The position numbers were made by a program, and so were the translations under genes. A DNA stretch of 64,000 nt, from the NCBI GenBank assembly GCA_019637315.1, contig JAHBVU010000001.1:62001-126000 (forward strand), in the 5' to 3' direction. Position 1 is the first letter of the stretch, and each line of letters starts with the position of its first letter. This stretch comes from Gemmatimonadales bacterium. Lineage in GTDB: Bacteria > Gemmatimonadota > Gemmatimonadetes > Gemmatimonadales > GWC2-71-9. Shown here piece by piece: positions 40,078 through 48,263 of this stretch. Under the pieces are notes generated by a model. The model was given only the letters and a program-made list of their open reading frames with translations. It ran no database searches and was not told where the DNA came from.

Positions 40078-41013
40078 ATGCCAACTCGGAACTCTCCTGC
40101 AGAGAATCCGCGTCGGGGTGCTCGCCGCCCCGAACTGATCCTCCTCGCCGCCTTCGTTGTCCTGGGGTGCCATCCCGGGAACGACGAGGCGAAAACGCTC
40201 CGCGATGCATGCGCCGAAGGTACGGTGCTAGCGTGCCACGACTTCGGCCAACGACTCCAGGAAGGCCGCTACGTTCTGCGCGATGAAGCCGGCGCCGCTC
40301 GCTCGTTCGAGCAGGCCTGTGCCGGCGGCGTCGGCGACGGCTGTGCCAGTCTCGGCGTCATCTACCAGACCAGCCGGGTCGTCAAGCGCGACTCCGCCCG
40401 GGCCCAAGGCCTGTTCCGTCAGGCCTGCGACGGCGGCGCCATGGAAGGGTGTACTCGCCTCGGTCTGCTGCACCGGGCCGGTGCCGGCGTGACCCACGAC
40501 CCAACCATTGCCGCCGGATTGTTCCGCCAGGCCTGCGAAGGTGGCGATCTAACCGGCTGCGCCAATCTGGGAACTCTCGAGGCCGCAGGCGAAGGCGTGC
40601 CCCAGGACTACGCAGCTGCAGCCGACCTGTTCGGGCGAGCCTGTGACGCCAAAGAGTCGCTGGGGTGTGTCGGATTGGGCCGACTTCGTGCCGCCGGCAA
40701 CGGGGTCGAACGCAACGACTCCCTCGCCGCTGCGCTCTTCAAGTCGGCCTGTGACGCGTCCGACCAGTCGGGTTGCTTCGAACTCGCGGTGCTCAACGAG
40801 AACGGCCAGGGCGTGCCTCAGAACTTCCAGCGGGCCGCCCGCTTGTATGAGGTGGCCTGCGACGAACGGTACGCCGCCGCATGCTACAACCTGGCTGGCC
40901 TGCATCAGAAGGGTGCCGGCGTGTATCGCTCGCCTCAGCGCGCCATGGCCCTGACCCGACGTGCCTGTGACCTCGGCCACGCCGAGGCCTGCCCCCGCAT
41001 CAAAGGATCGTGA
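40078..41013 (+). CDS. Cysteine-rich Sel1-repeat lipoprotein coupled to a double ABC transporter operon
   Basis: A 311-residue product. A basic N-terminus precedes a hydrophobic segment and lipobox VVLGC (about residues 27-31). The rest is a chain of Sel1-type helical repeats, each with the pattern ACxGGxxxGCxxLG...G.GV. Eight Cys pairs spaced C-x7-C are present, the spacing that cross-links repeats by disulfides in the Helicobacter cysteine-rich (Hcp) proteins. Such proteins bind other proteins or peptides in oxidising compartments. The stop overlaps the ATG of the following ABC ATPase (TGATG at 41011-41015), so it is translationally coupled to that transporter. Confidence 0.83.
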   Translation: MPTRNSPAENPRRGARRPELILLAAFVVLGCHPGNDEAKTLRDACAEGTVLACHDFGQRLQEGRYVLRDEAGAARSFEQACAGGVGDGCASLGVIYQTSRVVKRDSARAQGLFRQACDGGAMEGCTRLGLLHRAGAGVTHDPTIAAGLFRQACEGGDLTGCANLGTLEAAGEGVPQDYAAAADLFGRACDAKESLGCVGLGRLRAAGNGVERNDSLAAALFKSACDASDQSGCFELAVLNENGQGVPQNFQRAARLYEVACDERYAAACYNLAGLHQKGAGVYRSPQRAMALTRRACDLGHAEACPRIKGS

Positions 41014-41924
41014 TGTCGACCGGCCAACCCCTTCTCGCTGCCCAGGGTCTCGGCAAGCGATACGGCAATGTCGTGGCGCTCGACGACGTGTCGTTCACCA
41101 TCGGCGACGGCATCACCGGCATCCTCGGTGAGAACGGCGCCGGGAAAAGCACCGCGATCAAGATCTTCATGGGTCTTCTCAAGCCGACCGCAGGCAAAGC
41201 CACGGTGCTTGGTGAGGATGCCTCCGAGAGCCTGACCGTGCGCGGACGCCTCGGCTACATGCCTGAGCACGATTGCCTGCCAAGCGGGATCAGTGCAGCG
41301 GAGTTCCTGACTCATATGGCCGAGGTGAGCGGTCTACCGCCATCGACGGCCCGAACCCGTGCGGCGGACACGCTGCGGCACACCGGCCTGTTCGAGGAAC
41401 GCTACCGTCCGATTGGCGGGTATTCCACCGGGATGAAGCAGCGGGTCAAGCTCAGCCAGGCCCTGGTGCACGACCCGTCGTTCGTCTTCCTCGATGAGCC
41501 GACGGCCGGTCTCGATCCGCTGGGCCGCGAGGAGATGCTCGACCTGGTGCGGAAAACCCATCGTGACTTTGGCATCAGCATTCTCTTCTCGTCTCATCTG
41601 ATGGCCGACGTCGAACGGACTTGCGACCGGATCATCGTCTTCCAGGCCGGCCGGCTGATCCACTCGGGTGAGGTCGAGCAGTTCACGCGGGAGACTGAAA
41701 CGGTGTTCATCGAGGTCGACACCAATCGCGATGGGCTGATTGCTGCGTTGGAGCGGCGCGGCGTGCTGGTGACCGTCGATGGTGCCGGGCTGGCACTCCA
41801 GGGTCCCGACGAAACGGTGTACGACCTGGTGCGGGACGCGCTGGTGGAGGCAGAGGCGCCACTCCGGCGGATGGGGCCGCAACGTCGTGCCCTGACCGAG
41901 CTGTTCGAGCGAGGTGCCGCATGA
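41013..41924 (+). CDS. ABC transporter ATPase, first of two pairs
   Basis: A 303-residue ATPase: Walker A GENGAGKST, Q-loop LGYMPEHDCLPSG, signature YSTGMKQR (degenerate), Walker B FVFLDEPTAGLDP and switch His in FSSHLMADVER, then a C-terminal regulatory part. This is the CcmA/DrrA-like exporter branch. ATG 41013 overlaps the Sel1 gene's stop; a GTG three bases earlier (41010) is also in frame. Overlaps the permease at 41921 by ATGA. Confidence 0.87.
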   Translation: MSTGQPLLAAQGLGKRYGNVVALDDVSFTIGDGITGILGENGAGKSTAIKIFMGLLKPTAGKATVLGEDASESLTVRGRLGYMPEHDCLPSGISAAEFLTHMAEVSGLPPSTARTRAADTLRHTGLFEERYRPIGGYSTGMKQRVKLSQALVHDPSFVFLDEPTAGLDPLGREEMLDLVRKTHRDFGISILFSSHLMADVERTCDRIIVFQAGRLIHSGEVEQFTRETETVFIEVDTNRDGLIAALERRGVLVTVDGAGLALQGPDETVYDLVRDALVEAEAPLRRMGPQRRALTELFERGAA

Positions 41925-42823
41925 GCCAGCAGGGCACTGTTTTCGATATCGGCTACCAGGGGTACAGCGGTGTGCGCGAGGGTCGCGGCCGCGCGCGGAC
42001 GGCCGTGTTCAAAGACGGATTACGGGCCGCGCTCGGTTTGGGGCGCGGCGGTCGGGCCAAGATTCTGCCGTGGTTCTTCATCGGCCTCCTGTGCGCTATC
42101 GGCAGCATCATGGCGTTGGTGGCCGGTGCGGCCGAACGACTGGGAGGGCCAGGCGCGGCGGCGCGGGCCAACCTTCCATCGCACGTCGACTTCTATGGGG
42201 CGGCGTCGATCATCCTCTTCGTGTTCGCGGCGTTGGTTGGTCCGGAGCTCCTCTGCCGTGACCGCAAGGAGGGAACTATCCATCTCTATCTGGTCCGGCC
42301 GCTCACTGGTACCGACTACCTCGGTGCGCGGTGGCTTGCCTTCCTGGTCGTGATGGTCGGCGCCGCCTGGCTGCCGCAGCTGATCCTGTTTCTCGGTCTG
42401 GCTGCCGGCGATCCACAGCCGATCGAGTACCTCCGCAAACACTGGCTCGACGTGCCGAAGTTCCTTCTGTCCGGGCTGGTAATGGCGGTCTACGCGACGA
42501 CGCTTGCCCTCCTGACGGCTTCGTTCACCAAGAGTCGCGCCTATGCGGCGGTCTTTCTCGTTGGCCTCTTTACCATCACCGCGCCGTTTACGGCCGGGCT
42601 CGCGTCCGAGATGAACAACCTGGCTGGTCAGTGGATCTCGATGTTCAACCTGACCAACATCCCGGTTCATGTGAATGACGTGGTCTTCGGCGAGTTCAGC
42701 ATGGTCACCGAGGACGCGCCGGCTCGGCTCTTTCCGGCCTGGGGTCGGGTTGGCTGGTACTTGCTCTGGACGGTCGTGCCGGGCGCGATTCTCTGGGGTC
42801 GCTATCGGAGGCTCACGCCATGA
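41921..42823 (+). CDS. ABC-2-type permease, first pair
   Basis: A 300-residue inner-membrane protein with six helices or so. N-terminal cytoplasmic stretch (DIGYQGYSGVREGRG, basic, about 45 residues), helices near 48-68 and 90-112, the loop LLCRDRKEGTIHLYLVRPLTGTDYLGARW (ABC-2 coupling region), then helices about 140-165, 185-205, 210-230 and 275-292. Works with the ATPase before it, overlap 4 bases, and overlaps the next ATPase by 4 bases. Confidence 0.83.
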   Translation: MSQQGTVFDIGYQGYSGVREGRGRARTAVFKDGLRAALGLGRGGRAKILPWFFIGLLCAIGSIMALVAGAAERLGGPGAAARANLPSHVDFYGAASIILFVFAALVGPELLCRDRKEGTIHLYLVRPLTGTDYLGARWLAFLVVMVGAAWLPQLILFLGLAAGDPQPIEYLRKHWLDVPKFLLSGLVMAVYATTLALLTASFTKSRAYAAVFLVGLFTITAPFTAGLASEMNNLAGQWISMFNLTNIPVHVNDVVFGEFSMVTEDAPARLFPAWGRVGWYLLWTVVPGAILWGRYRRLTP

Positions 42824-43746
42824 ACGACGTTCGTCCTGTCATCCGGGTCGATCGGGTCTCCCGCTGGTTCGGCAGCGTGGTGGCCGTCAGCGAAATGACC
42901 TTCGACGTGATGCCCGGCATCACGGGTTTGCTGGGGCCGAACGGCGCCGGCAAGACGACCCTGCTGCGCATGATGACCGGTTTGGCCGAGACCTCGACGG
43001 GTCAGGTAACCGTCTTCGGTGAACCGGTACGCGACAACCCGCCGCTCTATCGCCGGATCGGGGTGATGTCCGAGCACGAAACCGTGTACGGCTTCATGAA
43101 GGGTCGCGAGTTCGTCACCATGATGGGCCAGCTGCGCGGGGTGGAACGACTCGAGGAAGCGGTCGACCGGGCCATCGAGCGCGTCGATCTGATCGAGGCG
43201 CAGCACCGGCCGATGGGCACGTACTCGCGCGGGATGCGGCAGCGGATGCGCCTGGCTGCGACGCTGGTGCATGATCCGGAGATTCTGATTCTCGATGAAC
43301 CTCTGAACGGCGCCGATCCGCGGCAGAGGGTGCATTTCCAGCGGTTGCTCCGTGACCTCGCGCGGGAGGGGCGGACCATCGTGCTCTCGTCGCACATCCT
43401 CGAGGAGGTCGAACAGCTCGCAGAAACGGTTCTTCTCGTTGTCAACGGCAAGCTGGCCGCGTCGGGCGGGTTCCGGGCGATTCGCGCGGCACTCGATCAG
43501 CGACCGTATCACGTCCGCGTCACCTGTGACGCGCCACGTCAGCTGGCGGCGCTCGCGGTCGGGATCGGCTCGGTCGAGGCGGTCAACCTCGACCCTGACG
43601 GTGCGCTGGTGATCCTGAGCCGGCGGGTCCTGGATCTGCAGCTCGAGCTGCCGCGCCTGGCGCAGTCGGCCGGGATCCGCTTGCGACGGGTCGAGCCGCT
43701 GGATGATTCGCTCGAGAGCGTCTTCGGCTACCTGGTGGAGGGCTGA
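42820..43746 (+). CDS. ABC transporter ATPase, second of two pairs
   Basis: A 308-residue ATPase: Walker A GPNGAGKTT, Q-loop GVMSEHETVYGFMKG, signature YSRGMRQRM, Walker B ILILDEPLNGADPRQR and switch His in LSSHILEEVEQ. Differs in sequence from the ATPase at 41013, so the two are likely to form a heterodimer or serve two pores. ATGA overlap with the first permease, and 4 bases before the second permease. Confidence 0.87.
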   Translation: MNDVRPVIRVDRVSRWFGSVVAVSEMTFDVMPGITGLLGPNGAGKTTLLRMMTGLAETSTGQVTVFGEPVRDNPPLYRRIGVMSEHETVYGFMKGREFVTMMGQLRGVERLEEAVDRAIERVDLIEAQHRPMGTYSRGMRQRMRLAATLVHDPEILILDEPLNGADPRQRVHFQRLLRDLAREGRTIVLSSHILEEVEQLAETVLLVVNGKLAASGGFRAIRAALDQRPYHVRVTCDAPRQLAALAVGIGSVEAVNLDPDGALVILSRRVLDLQLELPRLAQSAGIRLRRVEPLDDSLESVFGYLVEG

Positions 43747-43750
43747 CATC

Positions 43751-44464
43751 ATGGGCACTGTGTATCGCCTGACCCTTCGCCAGCTGGCGGGTCGCTGGCG
43801 GCTCATCATCATGACGCTGCTCGCTGCGCTTCCCGTCGTGACGGCCCTGCTGACCCTCCGGCTGAAAGCCGCACCGTCGATTGCGGAGTTCGAAGCCGCA
43901 GCGTTGAGCACCTTACTGGCGGGATCGATTCTGCCGCTCGTGGTTCTGGCGATTGCAGCTGCGGCCTTTGCGAGCGAAGTCGAAGACAGGACATTGGCCA
44001 ATCTCACGCTGTCGCCTCTGCCCAGGTGGCAGATAGCGGTGCCGAAACTGGCGGCGGTCCTGACGATTGCGTTGCCGTTTGCTGCGGTAAGCGCCTTTGC
44101 GACCGGCTACGTCGCGTTCCTGGCCGATCCACGAGCGACCATCGCGATCACCGTGGCAGCGGCTGTGGCCGTGGCGCTCTACAGCTCCGCATTTACCTGG
44201 CTGGGACTGGTCACGACGCAGGCCATCGGGGTTGGCCTGCTGTATGTCGTGCTGTGGGAAGGGTTTTTCTCAGGCTTCGTGTCGGGGGTACGGCTCTTGA
44301 GCATCCGGCACTATGCGCTGGCCTGGATGCACGGATTGGACGAGCGGCGATTTGCCGGGCTCGATCATCTCGGATTGCCCGCGGTCGTCATCGTTTCGGC
44401 CGTGGTCTTTGGCGGCTTTTTGTGGTTGTCGGTGCGGCGGCTCCGGCGGATGGACGTGCCGTAG
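43751..44464 (+). CDS. ABC-2-type permease, second pair
   Basis: A 237-residue inner-membrane protein with six hydrophobic segments. The N-terminal LTLRQLAGRWRLIIMTLLAALPVV and the coupling loop SEVEDRTLANLTLSPLPRWQIAVPKL resemble exporter permeases such as NatB/YxlG. Start ATG 43751 is 4 bases after the preceding stop; last gene of the Sel1-ABC operon. Converges on the methyltransferase gene with 13 bases between. Confidence 0.83.
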   Translation: MGTVYRLTLRQLAGRWRLIIMTLLAALPVVTALLTLRLKAAPSIAEFEAAALSTLLAGSILPLVVLAIAAAAFASEVEDRTLANLTLSPLPRWQIAVPKLAAVLTIALPFAAVSAFATGYVAFLADPRATIAITVAAAVAVALYSSAFTWLGLVTTQAIGVGLLYVVLWEGFFSGFVSGVRLLSIRHYALAWMHGLDERRFAGLDHLGLPAVVIVSAVVFGGFLWLSVRRLRRMDVP

Positions 44465-44477
44465 CCGCAGCGGCCTC

Positions 44478-45137
44478 CTACGTAGCCGCGGACCAGATGG
44501 CTCGGGTAACATCGCGACCACCGCGGTACGCGCGAATCCCGTGAGTGGCGTTGTTGAGCAGCAGCAATGCATCCGCCCGTCCGTAGCTCTTCATCAGGTC
44601 GAGCATCATCGGCTCTTCGCCGTCCCAGGGAAAGGCGAAGACGACATCGAAGTCGTCGAGCGAGAGGCCCAGCTCGGCGTAGGCGGATGGCCCGGTACCC
44701 AGGGTACCGGTTCGGAGGTCGCCGTCGCGCGATTGCCAGCGGTAGCCGGTGGGCAGGAAGCTTCCCGCCGCGAACCGGGCTTTCGAGTCGAACTGCCTGG
44801 CCAGATCGCACGCGGTCGCGTTGAGACTCGAGTCGATCTCGATCCCGCAGGCCTCGAAGCCAAGCATATCGGCCATGATCGTGATGACGCCCGTCGCGGA
44901 GCCCCACTCCAGAAAGCGCAGGCCCTGCCGGCGAAAGGGCCACAACGCTTCAGCCACCACCTCATAATCAGCGGCGACGAAGGGGTGGAACGGCCGTTCC
45001 ATGATATTCTCCGCGAAGCGATCCCAAAGCGCCCAGCCGGCGGTGCACAGTTCGGCCAGTCGGCTCCGAAGGGCCTCGTCCTCAGCGGAAGGCCGGGGAG
45101 TCGTGAAGGATTTCGAGTCGGACGGGGTAGCAGCCAT
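44478..45137 (-). CDS. SAM-dependent methyltransferase-like protein (class I)
   Basis: A 219-residue cytoplasmic protein. The Rossmann signature is RFLEWGSATGVITIMADMLG (G-S-A-T-G in place of the usual GxGxG), then ACGIEIDSSL where Asp/Glu would bind the ribose, and DDFDVVFAFPWDGE in motif II. The N-terminal 40 residues are helical. Target unknown; the FPWDGEEPMMLDLMKSYG segment recalls class I methyltransferase-like proteins of uncertain activity. A TAGGTT box lies six bases before the ATG. Divergent from the amidase gene. Confidence 0.7.
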   Translation of the reverse strand: MAATPSDSKSFTTPRPSAEDEALRSRLAELCTAGWALWDRFAENIMERPFHPFVAADYEVVAEALWPFRRQGLRFLEWGSATGVITIMADMLGFEACGIEIDSSLNATACDLARQFDSKARFAAGSFLPTGYRWQSRDGDLRTGTLGTGPSAYAELGLSLDDFDVVFAFPWDGEEPMMLDLMKSYGRADALLLLNNATHGIRAYRGGRDVTRAIWSAAT

Positions 45138-45143
45138 GGCGGG

Positions 45144-45149
45144 AACCTA
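45144..45149 (-). promoter_or_regulatory. Candidate -10 box (TAGGTT) for a leaderless methyltransferase mRNA
   Basis: On the minus strand TAGGTT, then CCCGCC, then ATG 45137; no Shine-Dalgarno. Fourth example of TAnnnT-N6-ATG. The inverted repeat at 45155-45178 lies just upstream. Confidence 0.45.
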
Positions 45150-45154
45150 AACTG

Positions 45155-45178
45155 TCACCCCGCTAGTTTCCGGGGTGA
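45155..45178. repeat. Inverted repeat in the divergent methyltransferase/amidase promoter region
   Basis: TCACCCCG 45155-45162 and CGGGGTGA 45171-45178, 8-base spacer. It is 18 bases from the methyltransferase ATG and 72 from the amidase ATG. Placed upstream of the candidate -10 on the minus strand, where an activator or repressor could bind; it could also be a transcript hairpin. Confidence 0.45.
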
Positions 45179-45250
45179 GATCGAAAGTCCTGTAAGACCC
45201 GATGCCATCGAAGGGACTACCCCAACGACTCCCCTCTCCCAGAGACTGAC

Positions 45251-46729
45251 ATGCTCCGTCCCGACCGTCGTGGGTTTCTCGCTGCGACTGGCGCGATTGC
45301 CGTCGGCATGCGGCGTCCGCTTCATCACCTTGCCGGCGGGTGGTCCCAAGAGCCCCTTGACCCGGTCGCGAGTTCTGCGGTGCGCCTCGCGGCTGCGGTT
45401 CGTCGCCGGGAGATCTCGAGCGCCGAGCTCCTGGAAGCGGTGCTTACCCGAATCGACGCCGTCAATCCGCAGCTCAACGCGGTGGTCCAGCTCGATCGGG
45501 ATCAGGCTCGCGTCGCAGCTGCGGCCGCAGATCGCCAGCGGGCGTCGGTCGACCGGCCCCTACATGGCGTGCCGGTCACGATCAAGGATTCCTTCGACGT
45601 GGCGGCCATCGTGTCGACAGGGGGAACCTGGGGCCGGCGCGCCTACATTCCAGCGGAGGATGCCACGGTCGTGGCCCGACTCCGCAGGGCGGGCGCCATC
45701 GTAATCGGCAAGACCAACACGCCGGAACTCACCGCCGGAGCGGAAACCGACAACCGGGTCTATGGGCGGAGCAGCAATCCGTACGACCCAACGCGGACGC
45801 CTGGTGGCAGTAGCGGTGGCTCCGCAGCGATCGTGGCTGCGGGAGGCTCGCCCTTCGATGTCGGGACCGACACCTCCGGCAGCATCCGACTACCGGCGCA
45901 TTTCTGTGGCATTGCCGGTCTCAAGCCGACCAGCGGCCGTCTGTCGCGGGCCGGGCACGTGCTTGGTCCGGATGGGATTCTGCAAGGCATTACCCAGCCC
46001 GGACCGATGGCGCGGCGAGTCGAGGACCTCGTTATGGGGCTCGGTGTCATGGCAGGCCCGGACGACAAGGATCCCTTCGTGGTACCGATGCCGGTTCGCG
46101 ATCCGGCCGCGGTATCGCTGCCGGGGCTCCGGGTAGCCGTGTTCGGCGACAATGGCGTGGTGACGCCCGATGCCGAGATCATGACAGCGGTTGACGAGGC
46201 GGCTCGGATTCTCCGCGCAGCTGGCGCGGTCGTCGAAGAGGCGCGCCCCGACGGACTGGCGCAGGCCACCGAAGCGGCATTTGCCCTGATGACCGGTGAC
46301 GGTGGCGCCACGTTGCTCCGGGTCCTCGAGCGCTGGGGCACCGAGGCCGCGCATTCGGATCTGCGCACTGCGCTCGAGGGCCTGCAGGCGATGCCGGTGG
46401 GCGATTTTACCGCCCTGCTCGAGCGGCTCGACCATGCCCGCGCACTGATGCTACCGTTCCTCGATCGGTACGATCTGATCATCTCGCCGGTCAACGTGAC
46501 GACGGCGGTGGCCCACGGCACGTCGCGGGAGCGGGTCTACCCCGGTCTGTCGTACACGGTGCCGTACAATGTGGCCGGCTGGCCAGCAGGCGTGGTTCGG
46601 GTCGGCACCTCCGCCAGCGGGCTGCCGATTGGTGTGCAGGCAGCTGCGGCGGCCTGGCGGGAAGATCTGGTCCTGGCCGCGCTCGGCCAGATCGAACGCG
46701 AGACGGGAGGCTGGCGGCCGGTATCCTGA
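45251..46729 (+). CDS. Tat-exported amidase (amidase signature family)
   Basis: A 492-residue product with a twin-arginine signal (RPDRRGFLAATGAI, residues 3-16). The Ser-cisSer-Lys machinery is visible: Lys112 in VTIKDSFDV, the GGSSGGSAA loop (Ser187/188) and nucleophile Ser211 in DTSGSIRLP. Hydrolyses carboxylic amides; members include GatA-like, fatty acid amide and peptide amidases. Being folded before export, it works in the periplasm. Closes with a hairpin shared with the convergent epimerase gene. Confidence 0.88.
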   Translation: MLRPDRRGFLAATGAIAVGMRRPLHHLAGGWSQEPLDPVASSAVRLAAAVRRREISSAELLEAVLTRIDAVNPQLNAVVQLDRDQARVAAAAADRQRASVDRPLHGVPVTIKDSFDVAAIVSTGGTWGRRAYIPAEDATVVARLRRAGAIVIGKTNTPELTAGAETDNRVYGRSSNPYDPTRTPGGSSGGSAAIVAAGGSPFDVGTDTSGSIRLPAHFCGIAGLKPTSGRLSRAGHVLGPDGILQGITQPGPMARRVEDLVMGLGVMAGPDDKDPFVVPMPVRDPAAVSLPGLRVAVFGDNGVVTPDAEIMTAVDEAARILRAAGAVVEEARPDGLAQATEAAFALMTGDGGATLLRVLERWGTEAAHSDLRTALEGLQAMPVGDFTALLERLDHARALMLPFLDRYDLIISPVNVTTAVAHGTSRERVYPGLSYTVPYNVAGWPAGVVRVGTSASGLPIGVQAAAAAWREDLVLAALGQIERETGGWRPVS

Positions 46730-46731
46730 TA

Positions 46732-46763
46732 CTCGACGCGACAGCGTGTGCCGCCGCGTCGAG
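46732..46763. terminator. Two-way terminator hairpin between amidase and epimerase genes
   Basis: CTCGACGCG 46732-46740 and CGCGTCGAG 46755-46763 with a 14-base loop; begins 2 bases after the amidase stop and ends 16 bases before the epimerase stop. No T-run. Confidence 0.6.
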
Positions 46764-46779
46764 ATCGCGGTCGATGGTG

Positions 46780-47946
46780 CTAGGTGCGCGCCTTCCAGGC
46801 GGCGAGCAGCTTGGCTTCCGCTTCCATCTGCGCCGCCAGGGACGCCGGTCCGCCCGCAAGCGCTGGCGGGTGACGCAGTCCCGAGCGCATCGCGTTACGC
46901 CGCTCCTCGGGCAGTCCGTCCCACCACGTCAGGGTGTCGCGCGCGGTCTCCTCGAACGACCGGTAGGTGAGGCCGGCGGCCACCGCGCGTGCGTTGCTGA
47001 CGGTATGCAGCTGCGCAAACGGTCCTGTGGTCGGATTCCAGATCGGGAGCGTGGCTTTCTGCTCTGCCAGCCAGGCGGCATCGACCCAGGTCAAAGTGGC
47101 GTTCGAGTTCGTCACCGCCTTGAGTCGGTCGAGCACTTCGCCCGTTGGCATGGGCTTGGCCGGACCGACGGCGTTGAAGGTGCCCGTGTTTCCCTGCTCG
47201 ATCAGATGCACGGTGAATGCTGCCAGATCGCGCGCATCGATGAAGGACATCGGGTCGCTCGGCTGGCCGGGGGCCAGCACTTCGCCGCCGCGCGCGACCC
47301 GAACCGGCCAATAGGTCCAGCGATCGGTGCTGTCGCCGGGGCCGACGATGTAGCCCGGCCGGACGATGATGCTGCCGGTCGGGAACGCCTCGCGCACCGC
47401 CTGCTCGGCAAGCACTTTGAGCGGCCCGTAGGTCTCACCGGTGATTTGCTCGACCGTCGGGTCCGGCATGGTCCCGCCAGGATAGTCTTCGGTAATGCCG
47501 GGTTGATTGAAATCGGCATAGACCGAGATCGTCGAAATGAACAGGTAGTGCCGGGCGGCGTCCTTGAGCAGGTTAGCCGAGTCGCGCACATGGCGCGGGA
47601 TGTAGCCCGAGGTATCGATGACCGCGTCCCACTGGCGGCCCTTGAGCGCGTCGAGTTTGCCGTCCCGATCGCCGATCAGGGTTTCGAGATCGGGGAACAG
47701 ATCGTCGTTGCTGCGACCCCGGTTGAACAGTGTGATGGTGTGGCCCCGCTCACGCGCGCGACGGACCATGTGGGGTCCGATGAACCCGGTACCGCCCAGG
47801 ACCAGGATACGCAGTGGCTTCGGCGGTGCCGCCGCGGCGGCCGCATCCGCGTTGGGCTCACCTTTGGCGCACCCCTGAAGACCGATGGCCAGCGCGCCCG
47901 CGCCGACGGCTCCGGCCTTGATGAAATCGCGTCGTGTCTGATGCAT
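46780..47946 (-). CDS. Tat-exported NAD-dependent epimerase/dehydratase
   Basis: A 388-residue product. The N-terminus has a twin-arginine signal (HQTRRDFIKAGAVGAGALAIGLQGC), which also ends in a possible lipobox Cys. The Rossmann fold opens LRILVLGGTGFIGPHMVRRARERGH, then FNRGRS, DTSGYIP and the short-chain region FISTISVYADF with GPLKVLAEQAV. Typical of extended SDR (isoflavone-reductase or dTDP-sugar epimerase-like) proteins, but unlike most it seems to be exported with cofactor bound. GAGGA six bases before ATG 47946 sets the start. Substrate unknown. Confidence 0.83.
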   Translation of the reverse strand: MHQTRRDFIKAGAVGAGALAIGLQGCAKGEPNADAAAAAAPPKPLRILVLGGTGFIGPHMVRRARERGHTITLFNRGRSNDDLFPDLETLIGDRDGKLDALKGRQWDAVIDTSGYIPRHVRDSANLLKDAARHYLFISTISVYADFNQPGITEDYPGGTMPDPTVEQITGETYGPLKVLAEQAVREAFPTGSIIVRPGYIVGPGDSTDRWTYWPVRVARGGEVLAPGQPSDPMSFIDARDLAAFTVHLIEQGNTGTFNAVGPAKPMPTGEVLDRLKAVTNSNATLTWVDAAWLAEQKATLPIWNPTTGPFAQLHTVSNARAVAAGLTYRSFEETARDTLTWWDGLPEERRNAMRSGLRHPPALAGGPASLAAQMEAEAKLLAAWKART

Positions 47947-48263
47947 GTCGGGTCCTCGGATTGTCCGATGAAATGAGAAGCAGGCGTTGAGCCAATCGTT
48001 GTGTATCAAGGTTCGCCCCCAACATCGGGGTAGAGCGCCAACCTGTCAAACGCTACGAGGTACCCATGGCGGGCGTTTCAGCTTGCCAGCCCTCCGAGGT
48101 TGTGGACCGCCGTTTGACGGAAGGTGGTGTGCCCCCGCTGCGCGGTGGCCCCTTCGATCGCCCTACCGCGTGACAGGATGCAAGGTATTGGCGCTCGGAT
48201 GAGACTGCCTGAGAGATGCCCCATCAGGTTCGCGGGCGCAATCCAAGGCAACCAGGAGTTCTA
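47947..48263. other. 317-base intergenic region between divergent genes
   Basis: No gene supported. On the minus strand GAGGA before 47946 is the epimerase ribosome site, and TTGACA (48049-48044), 17 bases and GATGTT (48026-48021) form a weak candidate promoter. AGGAG (48254-48258) is the ribosome site for the gene at 48264. The stretch 48170-48250 has purine-rich repeats such as GATGAGACTGCCTGAGAGATGCC but matches no riboswitch I know. Confidence 0.5.

Noticed and set aside
38722-40173. 483-codon frame opposite the binding lipoprotein
   Set aside because: Antisense shadow with no domain; it also runs through the terminator hairpin.
47987-48202. 71-codon frame in the spacer before the CocE-type gene
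   Set aside because: No ribosome site, no hydrophobic or domain pattern, Arg/Pro/Gly-rich; likely chance.
48170-48262. Possible riboswitch leader (CTGAGA and GATGCC segments) before the CocE-type gene
   Set aside because: Only short pieces resemble TPP or glycine riboswitch elements; conserved cores and stems are not met.
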